Below are positions 29,669 to 42,959 of a stretch of DNA of 64,000 nucleotides, in pieces. Below the pieces are notes generated by a model. It was not told where the DNA came from and searched no databases. It saw nothing but the letters and a program-made list of their open reading frames with translations. Source of the DNA: Glaciecola nitratireducens FR1064. Its GTDB lineage: Bacteria; Pseudomonadota; Gammaproteobacteria; Enterobacterales; Alteromonadaceae. The DNA is taken from NCBI RefSeq assembly GCF_000226565.1, contig NC_016041.1:868001-932000 (forward strand), written 5' to 3'. Numbering within the stretch: the first letter of the stretch is position 1; each line of letters starts with the position of its first letter. Position numbers and translations under genes: made by a program.

Positions 29669-29686
29669 AGCTTACAACTGTACGCT
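29669..29686. promoter_or_regulatory. Predicted FabR operator between desaturase and fabR
   Basis: AGCTTACAACTGTACGCT is an 18-base palindrome with one mismatched pair (arms AGC-T-TACA and TGTA-C-GCT around AC), and it resembles the palindromic FabR/DesT sites that regulate unsaturated fatty-acid genes. It lies 20 bases before the desaturase start and 77 before fabR. Confidence 0.7.
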
Positions 29687-29762
29687 AACTTAACTTTTGT
29701 TGGCTTATTTGGCAAGAAATAAAGTTCTTAAAATGACAATTTTTGATGTATTCTATGTACAT

Positions 29763-30362
29763 ATGAGTAGACAAGAACAAAAACTCCAAACAAGACAACG
29801 TATCGTAGATGCCGCCTTTAGCTTATTAGATGAAGATAAAAGTCTATCTGCTATGAGCTTGCGCGAAGTAGCTCGCGCAGCTGGAATAGCACCCACTTCT
29901 TTTTATCGGCATTTCACTGATATTAATGACCTCGGCTTAACACTAGTTGATGAGGCAGGCTTAGCGCTGCGCCAATTAATGCGCCAAGCCAGGCAGCGGA
30001 TAGAGGCCGGTGGCGGAGTTATAGACATTTCCGTTGATACCTTTATGGAATTTATCACCGATAATAAAAACGTCTTTCGTTTGTTGCTGCGCGAACACAC
30101 GGGCACTTCTGGCGCGTTTCGAGCAGCTGTTGCCAGAGAAATACAGCACTTTATTGAAGAGCTCAGTGACTATATTGTTTTGCAGTTAAGGTTACCGCGA
30201 GCAATTGCGACAATGCAGGCGGAAGCTATGGTGAAGCTTGTATTCAGTGCCGGCGCAGAGGCGCTTGATTCCGACAAATCCTCAGTTGCTGAAACGGCCA
30301 AACGAGTCAAGCTTCAACTCCGCTTTGTGCAGCTTGGTGCATTACAGTACTCGTTACGCTAA
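29763..30362 (+). CDS. fabR: TetR-family repressor FabR of unsaturated fatty acid synthesis
   Basis: A 199-residue TetR-type regulator starting [18 protein letters not shown], then the helix-turn-helix [21 protein letters not shown] typical of FabR. In gammaproteobacteria FabR senses the ratio of unsaturated to saturated acyl-CoA/ACP and represses fabA, fabB or desaturases. The ATG at 29763 begins the family-typical sequence; a longer in-frame reading from 29697 covers the promoter. Divergent from the desaturase with a FabR-box-like palindrome between them, so the pair is probably a self-contained fluidity switch. Confidence 0.92.
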   Translation: MSRQEQKLQTRQRIVDAAFSLLDEDKSLSAMSLREVARAAGIAPTSFYRHFTDINDLGLTLVDEAGLALRQLMRQARQRIEAGGGVIDISVDTFMEFITDNKNVFRLLLREHTGTSGAFRAAVAREIQHFIEELSDYIVLQLRLPRAIATMQAEAMVKLVFSAGAEALDSDKSSVAETAKRVKLQLRFVQLGALQYSLR

Positions 30363-30409
30363 AGCTGGCTCTCGTTTGTTCTTTATTTATTCCTCTGAAT
30401 GTATTTTTA

Positions 30410-31501
30410 TCAGCGACGCTCCAAATAAACGCCACTTTCAATGTGTTCTGTAAATGGAAACTGGTCGAATAGCGCCGCGCGTTTAACTTTGTGTGTTTTG
30501 CTGAGTTCTTGTAAATTGTCCGCTAAGGTGAGTGGATTGCACGATATGTAAATGATGTTATCGAAGCGCTGGATAAGCGCTATCGTTTTGTCGTCTATAC
30601 CTGCCCTTGGAGGATCGACTAAAACGGTTGAAAAATCATAGTCGCTTAAATTCACGTCTTTTAGGCGCTTAAATTCTCTTACGCCCGTCATTGCTTCAAC
30701 AAACTCCTCGCTAGAAAGTCTCACTATATCGAGGTTGTCAATGTTGTTCGCGGCTATATTAAACTGAGCTGCGTTAACTGATGTCTTTGAAATTTCTGTA
30801 GCCAATACGCTTTTGAAGCAGCTAGCCAAAGGGACAGAAAAATTACCTGAGCCACAATACAGCTCCAACAAGTCTCTACTTTTGTCGTTCACTTGCGCCA
30901 TAGCCCACTCAATCATACTGCAATTTACTTTTGCGTTAGGTTGCGTAAAGCTATTTTCAATTTGTTTAAATTGGTATGTCTTATCTTTTATTGAGAGTTT
31001 CTCTATAACGAAGTCATTATCTAACATAACTTTTTGTTTTTTCGAGCGACCAATAAAGTTAACGTTAAAATGTTTAGGAAAGGCTGATTTTAATTGTTGA
31101 ATTTCAGCTTCCCACTCTTCATCAAGCTGCTTGTGATAAATCATTGTTACCAAAAGCTCTTCAGTGAGCGTACTCAAATAATCAACTTGGAATAGCTTCC
31201 TTCTGAGTACTTCGTTTCCTGCAAACGCTTCCGTCATTATCTGCATACCACTGTTAATGACCTTACTTGCTGCTGCCAATTGGTCTACTCGATATTGTTC
31301 TTTATCCACTTTATCAAACATGATGTGGTAGGTATCAGGCCCGTCATGCCAAATCCGAAATTCCGCTCTCATTCTAAAATTACTGGGCTGAGAGGCGTAA
31401 ATATCAATTGTTGATTCATAAAACGTAGAGAGTAACTCTTTGACTCTATTCGTTTTCTCATCAAGTTGACGTTGATATTTTTCGCTAAGATCGACTGACA
31501 T
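30410..31501 (-). CDS. trmA: tRNA (uracil(54)-C5)-methyltransferase
   Basis: A 363-residue SAM-dependent enzyme that makes ribothymidine at position 54 of tRNA. MRAEFRIWHDG near the N-terminus, DLLELYCGSGNFSVPLA (SAM motif I), VDPPRAGIDD and IIYISCNPLTLADN with its catalytic Cys, and the C-terminal FPFTEHIESGVYL catalytic Glu are all TrmA-type. TrmA lacks the [4Fe-4S] cluster cysteines of RlmC/RlmD, and none are seen here. Monocistronic, convergent with fabR, with only 47 bases between them. Confidence 0.95.
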   Translation of the reverse strand: MSVDLSEKYQRQLDEKTNRVKELLSTFYESTIDIYASQPSNFRMRAEFRIWHDGPDTYHIMFDKVDKEQYRVDQLAAASKVINSGMQIMTEAFAGNEVLRRKLFQVDYLSTLTEELLVTMIYHKQLDEEWEAEIQQLKSAFPKHFNVNFIGRSKKQKVMLDNDFVIEKLSIKDKTYQFKQIENSFTQPNAKVNCSMIEWAMAQVNDKSRDLLELYCGSGNFSVPLASCFKSVLATEISKTSVNAAQFNIAANNIDNLDIVRLSSEEFVEAMTGVREFKRLKDVNLSDYDFSTVLVDPPRAGIDDKTIALIQRFDNIIYISCNPLTLADNLQELSKTHKVKRAALFDQFPFTEHIESGVYLERR

Positions 31502-31623
31502 GCATTTCCTTAAATTAATTCTTGAACGTGAATTGTAAAGTTTTTTAAAAATTTACCAAGTTAAAGCTAAAGGTTTTATTTTTACATGCCGATAAGGATG
31601 CTGAGGATAGAGAGGTATTCGCA

Positions 31624-32859
31624 ATGAATTTAGGTGAAATTAAAGCTGTACAGTCAGAACAACCAAAAGTGGTTCGTCCTGACGTAGCGCTAAACAAGCA
31701 ATTGCAGCAGGATGGTTTGAAGCAAGCTAGAGAGCTTCAACAGTCTTTTGCAAACGCAAATCAAGACATTTCGGATAACCGAAAGGTGGCCGCGCGAGTA
31801 CTTGGCGTGTCTATTAGCCAAAGCCTGACAATTGAAGGGCGAACAAGCGATGTAAGCGCGAAAACTGACGATGACGAGCAGAAGGCTAAAAAGCCACTTT
31901 TTGATTTTGAAGAAGTAGCGCGCAATGTTTTAAACTTTGTTGGTAATGTCATTAAAAAGGCGGCGTCTGATGGTGCACCTGATGACAAATTAAACTCATT
32001 GTTTGAACAAGCTCGGTATGGTGTGTCCAAAGGCATTAAATTAGCTGAAGATGAACTAGGCGACAAAGCGACTGATGAAGTCAAAGAAGGAATTGCTAAC
32101 AGTAAAGCGTCTATTTTTGATGGAATTAAGGATCTTGAAACCAGTATCTTTGATAAAACTGAGAAGAACACATCGATAGTCAGTAATTCTCTATCGATTC
32201 AGAAAGCTGAATTGAGCGAGTTCTCTGTGCGCACAAGAGACGGTGATGAAGTTCAAATTAGTTTTGGAATGCGAGAAAATACTTCAACTGAGAGCTTTTC
32301 TGCAGACAACGGCAATTCACAGAGTAAATTTGTTTACCAACAAACAACTAGCTTTTCGATACAGGTGAGAGGCGAGCTTGATGAGGGCGAACTAAAAGCT
32401 ATTGGTGACCTGGTTGCTCAAGCCGATGACGTTGCTAATATGTTTTATCGCGGAAACATAGAACAAGCTTACGAAAAAGCACTTGATATTGGTTATGATA
32501 ATAAGGAGCTACAAAGCTTTGCTTTACAGCTGACTAAAGTCGAAAGCTCACAGAAAATTCAAAAGTATGGTGAGGTGCAGCAATATTCAGAAGCGCCTAG
32601 TACAGATTTGAAAGCGCCGAAAGCCGTAGCTGAATATTTAAACAAAGTATTAAATGGGATGAAGCAAGCCAATGAACAGCTTGGGTCTCAAGAAGACTTT
32701 AACTCGATTATAAACAGCCTAGTGAATGAGATGAAGGATGTGCAGGTGCCAGATATTTTGACCGCGATCAATCGTTTCCACACATTTAATGCAAAACTTC
32801 TGGAAGGGTTGAACATAGATAAACCCGAGCTTCCTACAAATGAAAAGCCCGCTGAGTAG
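31624..32859 (+). CDS. DUF5610 domain-containing protein, cytoplasmic, unknown
   Basis: A 411-residue hydrophilic protein with no signal peptide and no membrane helix. The central part (about residues 95-240, with FEEVARNVLNFVGNVIKKAA and later SEFSVRTRDGDEVQISF) fits DUF5610, a family seen in marine Alteromonadales and Marinobacter relatives with no known role. The N-terminus, rich in Gln and Asn, is probably disordered. The stop codon lies inside a terminator hairpin. Monocistronic. Nothing in its surroundings indicates a function. Confidence 0.75.
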   Translation: MNLGEIKAVQSEQPKVVRPDVALNKQLQQDGLKQARELQQSFANANQDISDNRKVAARVLGVSISQSLTIEGRTSDVSAKTDDDEQKAKKPLFDFEEVARNVLNFVGNVIKKAASDGAPDDKLNSLFEQARYGVSKGIKLAEDELGDKATDEVKEGIANSKASIFDGIKDLETSIFDKTEKNTSIVSNSLSIQKAELSEFSVRTRDGDEVQISFGMRENTSTESFSADNGNSQSKFVYQQTTSFSIQVRGELDEGELKAIGDLVAQADDVANMFYRGNIEQAYEKALDIGYDNKELQSFALQLTKVESSQKIQKYGEVQQYSEAPSTDLKAPKAVAEYLNKVLNGMKQANEQLGSQEDFNSIINSLVNEMKDVQVPDILTAINRFHTFNAKLLEGLNIDKPELPTNEKPAE

Positions 32860-32869
32860 CGGGCTTTTA
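32843..32869 (+). terminator. Terminator overlapping the DUF5610 stop
   Basis: AAAAGCCCGCT / AGCGGGCTTTT around GAGT. The stop codon TAG lies within it. The arms also carry A- and T-runs that would serve the convergent gene on the minus strand. Confidence 0.88.
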
Positions 32870-32891
32870 TTTACTTCTATGAATAATAAAT

Positions 32892-33395
32892 TTAAGCCAC
32901 TTTATCCTTAGCGGGCCTTACTTTTATTGTTCTTTCTTCAAACTCTGAATCATTGAGTTCTTTTATCATTGAATCAGCTTCCTGCGCTGCTACTTCAACA
33001 AATCCAAATCCCTTTCGTTTTCCAGTTCGTTTGTCTTTCATTAATCTTACTGATCTAACGTAACCAAATTTCTCAAAATGCTCTTTGACTATTTGTTCGT
33101 TAGCGCGATAAGGCAAATTTCCTACATATAAAGTAGAAACGTCTTCATCAGATTCAACGTCAGTAGATGCAGATGTAGTGGGACTACTTACTGGTGCTGT
33201 GGTTACTGAAGAGGAAGATTTTGTCATGCTGCTTAATATAAAGATTAAAACAGCATTTAGAAGAACTCCCGCTGAAAACATTGATTTTGCAATACTGGAT
33301 GTTCCTTCACCAAGTATTGGACCTGCGACAAAAAATCCAATCACGGCGAGCACGATTGAAGCCACGAGTAATAGTGGCGCTTTAACGGATACCAT
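32892..33395 (-). CDS. Membrane-anchored RNA-binding protein with one RRM domain
   Basis: A 167-residue protein: two N-terminal hydrophobic helices (about 7-28 and 41-56), a Ser/Thr-rich linker (57-85), then an RRM. TLYVGNLPY is RNP2 and RKGFGFVEV is RNP1 with its aromatic residues, and the spacing between them is as in RRMs of cyanobacterial Rbp and bacterial cold-induced proteins. The membrane anchor is uncommon for a bacterial RRM protein; the RRM is predicted on the cytoplasmic side. It binds RNA by inference only; no targets can be named. Divergent from the rrn operon at its 5' side. Confidence 0.82.
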   Translation of the reverse strand: MVSVKAPLLLVASIVLAVIGFFVAGPILGEGTSSIAKSMFSAGVLLNAVLIFILSSMTKSSSSVTTAPVSSPTTSASTDVESDEDVSTLYVGNLPYRANEQIVKEHFEKFGYVRSVRLMKDKRTGKRKGFGFVEVAAQEADSMIKELNDSEFEERTIKVRPAKDKVA

Positions 33396-33753
33396 AACCT
33401 TTCCTTCTCTTATTGTTGTTAATGTTATGTAAAAGGCACATACAATATGACGGTTTTAAGTTAATTTTGCCAGTAAACTATTACTTCAACATGATATTTG
33501 TTGTTAATTGCACGAATTTCATTCGATTTGGTCGTATTTAGAACGGGTAATCACTTGTTTGGCATGTTTTTCACTTTTTTTAATAAAAAGACTTGAACAC
33601 TTTATTTGATTCTGTAGAATGCGCGCTCTGTTCAAGGGAGGCAGCCAAACAGTAGTTTGCTGGTTCGCACGAACAGGATGTTTTAGGGCAGTTTGAATTG
33701 GTTTTATCGTTTACTTCGGTTAAAAATAAATTCAAATTAAATTGCAAAAAACC

Positions 33754-33781
33754 TTGACAATAAAAACGATGCAGGTAGTAT
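33754..33781 (+). promoter_or_regulatory. rrn promoter (sigma-70) upstream of 16S
   Basis: TTGACA (33754-33759), a 16-base spacer and TAGTAT (33776-33781), followed by a GC-rich discriminator. The preceding AT-rich tract (33715-33750) could act as an UP element. It lies about 150 bases before the 16S start. Confidence 0.75.
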
Positions 33782-33849
33782 ACGCATCCCGCTTGAGACG
33801 GCACATGACGTGACTTTCAAGCCGCCAGTGAAATAGAAAGAAGCTGGCA

Positions 33850-33861
33850 TGTTCTTTAACA
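33850..33861 (+). promoter_or_regulatory. rrn boxA antitermination element, leader
   Basis: TGTTCTTTAACA is close to the E. coli rrn boxA (TGCTCTTTAACA), which recruits Nus factors. A second copy stands in the 16S-23S spacer. Confidence 0.8.
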
Positions 33862-33933
33862 ATTTATAACAAGACAATCTGTGTGGGCACTCATTAAGAG
33901 TGTCGACAACAAAAAACGATTTACAAAAAATTT

Positions 33934-35465
<1,532 letters not shown>

Positions 35466-35564
35466 CTATTAGTTGCGCGTTCTTAATGCAGTGTTCACAC
35501 AGATTATCTTGTTATATAAAAGAAAGAGTAAAAAAGTAGTTTAGGCAATATAAGCCTGCAACAT

Positions 35565-35641
<77 letters not shown>

Positions 35642-35744
35642 TTTTGTGATTTTTACTGCGTTGGACGCCACCTCATGTGCAAAAGCACACTTCGGTAGCT
35701 TCCGCCTTGTTAAAATCCCAAAATACATTTTTACTCGCATGTAA

Positions 35745-35820
35745 GGGGCTTTAGCTCAGCTGGGAGAGCGCCTGCCTTGCACGCAGGAGGTCAGCAGTTC
35801 GATCCTGCTAAGCTCCACCA
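35745..35820 (+). tRNA. tRNA-Ala (anticodon TGC)
   Basis: A 76-base cloverleaf with anticodon loop CTTGCACG (TGC) and T-loop GTTCGATCC, CCA encoded. It carries the G3-T70 wobble expected for alanyl-tRNA synthetase recognition (GGGGCTT acceptor against AAGCTCC). Confidence 0.97.
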
Positions 35821-35937
35821 ATTTCTGTGATGGAAATTGACCTTACATGAAAAGGCAACAACCTTAATGAATACGCATATTGAATGTTTATCCATTAAGG
35901 TTTTTTAAACCTTAAAAGTGACGCATTAGTGTGTCAC

Positions 35938-35949
35938 TGTTCTTTAACA
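35938..35949 (+). promoter_or_regulatory. rrn boxA, 16S-23S spacer
   Basis: TGTTCTTTAACA, identical to the leader boxA, precedes the 23S gene. Confidence 0.75.
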
Positions 35950-36090
35950 ATTTGGAAAGCTGATAATTAGTAATCAATATTTAACGAAAGAGTAATTGAT
36001 GAATTAAATTCAACTTAGGTTGAATGAGATTCTTTCAACGCTACTCTATCTGACAAAGTGTAAGTGATTGATGTCATTAACCGTCATTAG

Positions 36091-36146
36091 GCGAGTGATA
36101 CATCGGTTGCGTAGAAGTTTCCGCTGAAAGGCGCGAAAATTCTACA
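36091..36146 (+). repeat. Spacer hairpin unit, copy 1
   Basis: GCGAGTGATACATCGGTTGCG leads into a hairpin (GTAGAA...TTCTAC, 36110-36145). A related unit stands before the 5S gene (39350-39404). Together they suggest a duplicated RNase-processing or folding element. Confidence 0.5.
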
Positions 36147-36303
36147 CGATATTTGATTAGCAAAACTTGTCATGCATACGACTAGCAGATTACGAGCAAT
36201 CGTTAAGCTGCACCACAGTTGCCGATTAAAAAGGCGGTGGCTGATAAAATGCGCATGTTTTCATTCTTGGCGGGGTGAATACGTACGCTATTTTGGGTTG
36301 TAT

Positions 36304-39182
<2,879 letters not shown>

Positions 39183-39349
39183 ACAACACCAAAGTAGCGT
39201 AAGCGAAAGGGTTGAAGTGTGACAAGTAGCCAAATCAAATAAAGTAAGACAGAGTAGTGACTCTGCGTTGAATAGAGACATTGATTATTAGCTTTCTAAA
39301 TATGTTAAAACAAAGATTAATGTAATTGTTGTCATCTACCGCCCTGTGG

Positions 39350-39404
39350 CGAGAGAGACATCAGTTGCGCAGAAGCCATCGCAAAGAGCGCGATGATTCT
39401 GCAC
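39350..39404 (+). repeat. Spacer hairpin unit, copy 2
   Basis: GCGAGAGAGACATCAGTTGCG followed by a hairpin with arms GCAGAA / TTCTGC (39369-39402). It matches copy 1 in the first spacer in sequence order and structure; the arms differ by paired changes. Confidence 0.5.
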
Positions 39405-39412
39405 CAAGCTTA

Positions 39413-39531
39413 TGCCTGACGGCAATAGCGATACGGTACCACCTGAATCCATTTCGAACTCAGAAGTGAAACGTATTAGCGGCAATGGTAGTGTGGGGTT
39501 TCCCCATGTGAGAGTAGCACACCGTCAGGCT
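39413..39531 (+). rRNA. rrf: 5S ribosomal RNA
   Basis: About 119 bases, TGCCTGACGGCAATAGCG at the 5' end, CCATTTCGAACTCAGAAGTG in the centre and complementary 3' end ACCGTCAGGC. Confidence 0.96.
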
Positions 39532-39541
39532 CCCATTTAAG

Positions 39542-39566
39542 AACCCGTCCTCGCGACGGGTTTTTT
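39542..39566 (+). terminator. rrn operon terminator
   Basis: AACCCGTC / GACGGGTT stem around CTCGC, followed by TTTT, just after 5S. Confidence 0.9.
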
Positions 39567-39593
39567 CTTTCTAGACACGAGAAAACGCATTGC

Positions 39594-41000
39594 TTATGGG
39601 TGGGTGGTCTGATTAGTATGGTCGGTTTCTTCTGTTAAATGCAGTGCAGACGCCAGTGCTTCTATTGCTACATCTAAATCTGTTTTATTCGTTTGCCATG
39701 AGCAAACACTCAATCTTATAATAAACATGCCTTTCCAAATCGCGCTACCACACCAGATAACGCCGTTAGCTTGTATATGCTTCAAAACCTGTTGAGTTAA
39801 TGCTTCATTCCCTGCGTGAACAATAACTTGATTAAAATGGATTACATTCGCGATGGGCAAACCACATTCCTGCAGCCGTTCAGCAAGATATCTAGCACCC
39901 TCATGAAGTCTTTCAATTAATAAGGCAATACCATTTTTGCCAAGGTGATGCATGCAGGCCCACAGATCGATACCTCGGGCTCTGCGAGACATGTCGGGAG
40001 TGTAGATCATATTATCTCTGCTTTTACCAAATTCAATATAACTTCCCTGTTGATGCAACGCTTCAGTAATGGCAGAAGGATGCTTGCATAAAATTATGCC
40101 GCAGTCATAAGGCGTATTTAAAGTCTTGTGTCCATCCACTGCCCACGAATCGGCCAATTCAATTCCTGAGGTCAGATGTCGCAGTAATGGTGAAGCTGCA
40201 GCCCACAAACCAAAAGCACCATCAATGTGGCACCATGCACCTGCTTTATTTGCTGCAGCGCACAGAGCGGTAAAATCATCAAATGAGCCGGAGCATACGT
40301 TTCCGGCCTGCAGCACTAAAACGCAAGTTTCATCAAGCGGAGGTAAACAAGCAACGTTAAGTCGCCCCTGATCGTCGGATGGCACGATTTTCATCGACTG
40401 GGACCCAAAACCAAGAAGACGAATCATTTTACTAACGGTTCCATGTGTTTGGCCTCCCATAATGAAACGTAAGCGTGGCGCGCCAATTAAGCCCTTTTCA
40501 TTCACATTCCAGTTAAGCTTGTTATATTGATGATTTCTAGCTGCAGCCAAGCCGCAAAGTGTTGCAACTGAAGTACCGCCAACAAGTCCCATTTTAGTTG
40601 TATCAGGCAATTGTAGTAGCTCAACTAGCCATTGTTCACAAACCTGCTCTAACTTAGCCGATAAGGGAGACATTACTTCCAATGCCGCATTTTGATCCCA
40701 AGCATCAGCCAGCCAGCGAGAAGCAAGACCAATAGGAAGAATACCACCGTTTACAAAACCGAAATATCGGCTCCCGCCAGTATTTACAATCGTCTGTGAG
40801 CCTAATTCAGCTAACTTGCATAGAGTATCGCTGGGGTTGTTTTGATTATCTGGCAGATCTTCATCAAATAATGCCAACAGGCTTAGTGCATCGTTTGTTG
40901 GATAAACTGGCAGGCGGTCCGCGTTGTCTAAGTATTTGAGCGATTCGCTTTTTGCACTTTCCAATAACGCAAAAGTCTCTTTGAGATTGCTGGGCTGCAT
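39594..41000 (-). CDS. Group II pyridoxal-phosphate-dependent decarboxylase
   Basis: A 468-residue PLP enzyme of the aromatic-L-amino-acid / glutamate decarboxylase superfamily. WAVDGHKTLNTPYDCG contains the Schiff-base Lys and AWCHIDGAFGLWAA the cofactor Asp; VGGTSVATLCGLAAAR corresponds to the phosphate-binding loop. The family decarboxylates amino acids such as tyrosine, tryptophan, glutamate or related substrates; the substrate cannot be read here. Many marine bacteria carry a similar single gene near rrn by chance. Minus strand, convergent with rrn; the terminator of rrn lies just beyond its 3' end. Confidence 0.88.
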   Translation of the reverse strand: MQPSNLKETFALLESAKSESLKYLDNADRLPVYPTNDALSLLALFDEDLPDNQNNPSDTLCKLAELGSQTIVNTGGSRYFGFVNGGILPIGLASRWLADAWDQNAALEVMSPLSAKLEQVCEQWLVELLQLPDTTKMGLVGGTSVATLCGLAAARNHQYNKLNWNVNEKGLIGAPRLRFIMGGQTHGTVSKMIRLLGFGSQSMKIVPSDDQGRLNVACLPPLDETCVLVLQAGNVCSGSFDDFTALCAAANKAGAWCHIDGAFGLWAAASPLLRHLTSGIELADSWAVDGHKTLNTPYDCGIILCKHPSAITEALHQQGSYIEFGKSRDNMIYTPDMSRRARGIDLWACMHHLGKNGIALLIERLHEGARYLAERLQECGLPIANVIHFNQVIVHAGNEALTQQVLKHIQANGVIWCGSAIWKGMFIIRLSVCSWQTNKTDLDVAIEALASALHLTEETDHTNQTTHP

Positions 41001-41195
41001 ATAAAATCCATAAAAAGTAAGATAATGTCGATTGAATTAGCACAAATAATTCGCTAAAGCTACGGTAACACATTCGCATACAACTGAAGACTAGCTTGTT
41101 AAATATGATTTCTATTGAATTATTTCCATCTCTTATTTGTAAGCGATGTAAGATAACTTTATCATTCCACCATATAAGTTTAGCCGAAGAGTTTT

Positions 41196-42035
41196 ATGAC
41201 CGTATTTTCTGGAAATATTAAAAAGATGTCTGTTGACGTCAACGACGACAATGTAGCGCAATATCAACTAAATGTTGGCGATAACGTACTTAATATGAAC
41301 GATGTAATAGGGAAGCATATTTCCATTAACTACCAAGCAACCATCAATTGCGTTCACTGTGGTAGAAAAACTAAGAAAAGTTTCAACCAAGGATATTGTT
41401 ATCCTTGTCTGACTAAGTTGGCGCAGTGTGACACTTGTATTATTAAGCCTGAAAAGTGTCATTACGACCAGGGAACATGCAGAGAGCCAGCATGGGGTGA
41501 AAAAAATTGTCTGCAGTCGCATTTCGTTTACCTGTCAAATACGGGAAATGCAAAAGTAGGTATTACGCGCTTTGTTACCGACGGCGTGTCTTCTAGGTGG
41601 ATTGACCAAGGTGCTTCGCAAGCGATCCCGATTTTACGAGTTCAGAATAGATTAATGAGTGGTTTAGTTGAAACTGCATTAAAATCACAAATCGCGGATA
41701 AAACAAATTGGCGAAAGATGCTACAGGGGGATGCAGAGCCTATCGATTTGATAGCCTTGAAAAATACCTTGCTGGAAACCGCTGCACCAGAGCTCACCGA
41801 ATTACAAAATCAGTTTGGTATACAGGCTCTCGCTGAGGTGGAATCCGAAATTATTAATATTGGCTATCCAGTGGACACTTACCCTACAAAGATAAAATCG
41901 ATAAACCTAGACAAAGAGCTTGGTTTTGAAGGAAAACTGCAAGGCATAAAAGGCCAGTACTTATTATTAGATAATGATAGGGTCATTAATGTTAGGAAGT
42001 ATTCTGGATACCATTTGGATATTCAAATCAACTAA
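41196..42035 (+). CDS. DUF2797 zinc-ribbon protein
   Basis: A 279-residue protein with four N-terminal CxxC motifs (CVHC, CYPC, CDTC and the C...C pair later), ending in an extended domain with VYLSNTGNAKVGITR and SSRWIDQGASQAIPI. This matches DUF2797, in which a zinc-binding N-terminus is joined to a GIY-YIG-like fold (VYLSNTGNAKVGITR is the GIY-YIG-type strand with K/T). The family's substrate is unknown. Start ATG at 41196 fits the family. Single gene; its neighbour on the minus strand is convergent. Confidence 0.8.
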   Translation: MTVFSGNIKKMSVDVNDDNVAQYQLNVGDNVLNMNDVIGKHISINYQATINCVHCGRKTKKSFNQGYCYPCLTKLAQCDTCIIKPEKCHYDQGTCREPAWGEKNCLQSHFVYLSNTGNAKVGITRFVTDGVSSRWIDQGASQAIPILRVQNRLMSGLVETALKSQIADKTNWRKMLQGDAEPIDLIALKNTLLETAAPELTELQNQFGIQALAEVESEIINIGYPVDTYPTKIKSINLDKELGFEGKLQGIKGQYLLLDNDRVINVRKYSGYHLDIQIN

Positions 42036-42076
42036 TTGAAGCGTTTCACTTGCAAGGCTAACAAAGCCTTGCAGGA

Positions 42077-42934
42077 TTAAGAGTCGTTTTGTTCTTTATC
42101 TGACGACGAGACTGCTATGTTAATTGGCTTAGATGCCTCGCCAGAATAAAGACTCAGGTGCGGAAAGGGTATCTCAACGCCATTCTTATCAAATGCCTCT
42201 TTTATTTCTTGATAAATACTATTCTTCAATAACAAAAAGTTCTCGCGTTTTGCCCATACTGAAAATTGAATATCGACAGAAGATGTTCCGAAGCCGAGCA
42301 ATATGAACAAAGGTACTGGCTCACTTAGGCAGAGTAGATTTTTTTCTGCAACATCTGCGAGAATCTTTTTCACTTTTTCAATATCTTCTTTGTAGGCAAT
42401 ACCGACTTTAAGATCAGCTCTGCGAATAGGAAAACGGGTTAGCGTAGTGACTTGAGTTTTGATCATCGATTCGTTGGGTATTCGAACAAATAGATTATCG
42501 AAGGTCCTAATTTTAACGGATAGTAAGTCAATGGATATGACTTCGCCGGTCGTTTGTTCTACACGGATAACATCGCCAATAGAAAATGGTCTCTCCATCA
42601 TAAGAAATAGACCACTAATTAAGTTGGATGCCGATGTTTGTGATGCAAATCCGATAGCGACACTGAGTATTCCTGCTGCACCTAAAACAACGCTTAAGTC
42701 GAAGCCTAATTCTCGCAAAGCGGAGATAAACATGAGAATCAAAACGCCATAGAAAACACCGCGTTTAAGCAATACCTGACCGTGATTCGACATATGTGCG
42801 AAATTAAATCTCATCACCATATTGCTTAGCGCTTTTGCGACAAAGTAACCCACAATAAGGATGAAAAGTGCTTTTCCAATTGCAAAAACGTGGAGCTTTT
42901 CAAGTAAGCTGATGGTTTCAACAGGTACGTTCAT
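42077..42934 (-). CDS. Small MscS-family mechanosensitive channel
   Basis: A 285-residue protein with three N-terminal membrane helices and the MscS pore: VVLGAAGILSVAIGFASQT is the TM3 pore helix rich in Gly and Ala, followed by SASNLISGLFLMMERPFSIGD and the beta domain. About the length of E. coli MscS. It opens on membrane tension to release solutes. Third gene of a leftward group with DUF432 and DUF21/CBS genes (gaps of 25 and 40 bases), so the three probably form an operon. Confidence 0.92.
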   Translation of the reverse strand: MNVPVETISLLEKLHVFAIGKALFILIVGYFVAKALSNMVMRFNFAHMSNHGQVLLKRGVFYGVLILMFISALRELGFDLSVVLGAAGILSVAIGFASQTSASNLISGLFLMMERPFSIGDVIRVEQTTGEVISIDLLSVKIRTFDNLFVRIPNESMIKTQVTTLTRFPIRRADLKVGIAYKEDIEKVKKILADVAEKNLLCLSEPVPLFILLGFGTSSVDIQFSVWAKRENFLLLKNSIYQEIKEAFDKNGVEIPFPHLSLYSGEASKPINIAVSSSDKEQNDS

Positions 42935-42959
42935 TTGCCTCTTGTCTCACTTATTAATG

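Noticed and set aside
36140-36303. Possible additional tRNA in the 16S-23S spacer
   Set aside because: No further cloverleaf could be folded beyond tRNA-Ile and tRNA-Ala; the rest fits processing stems.
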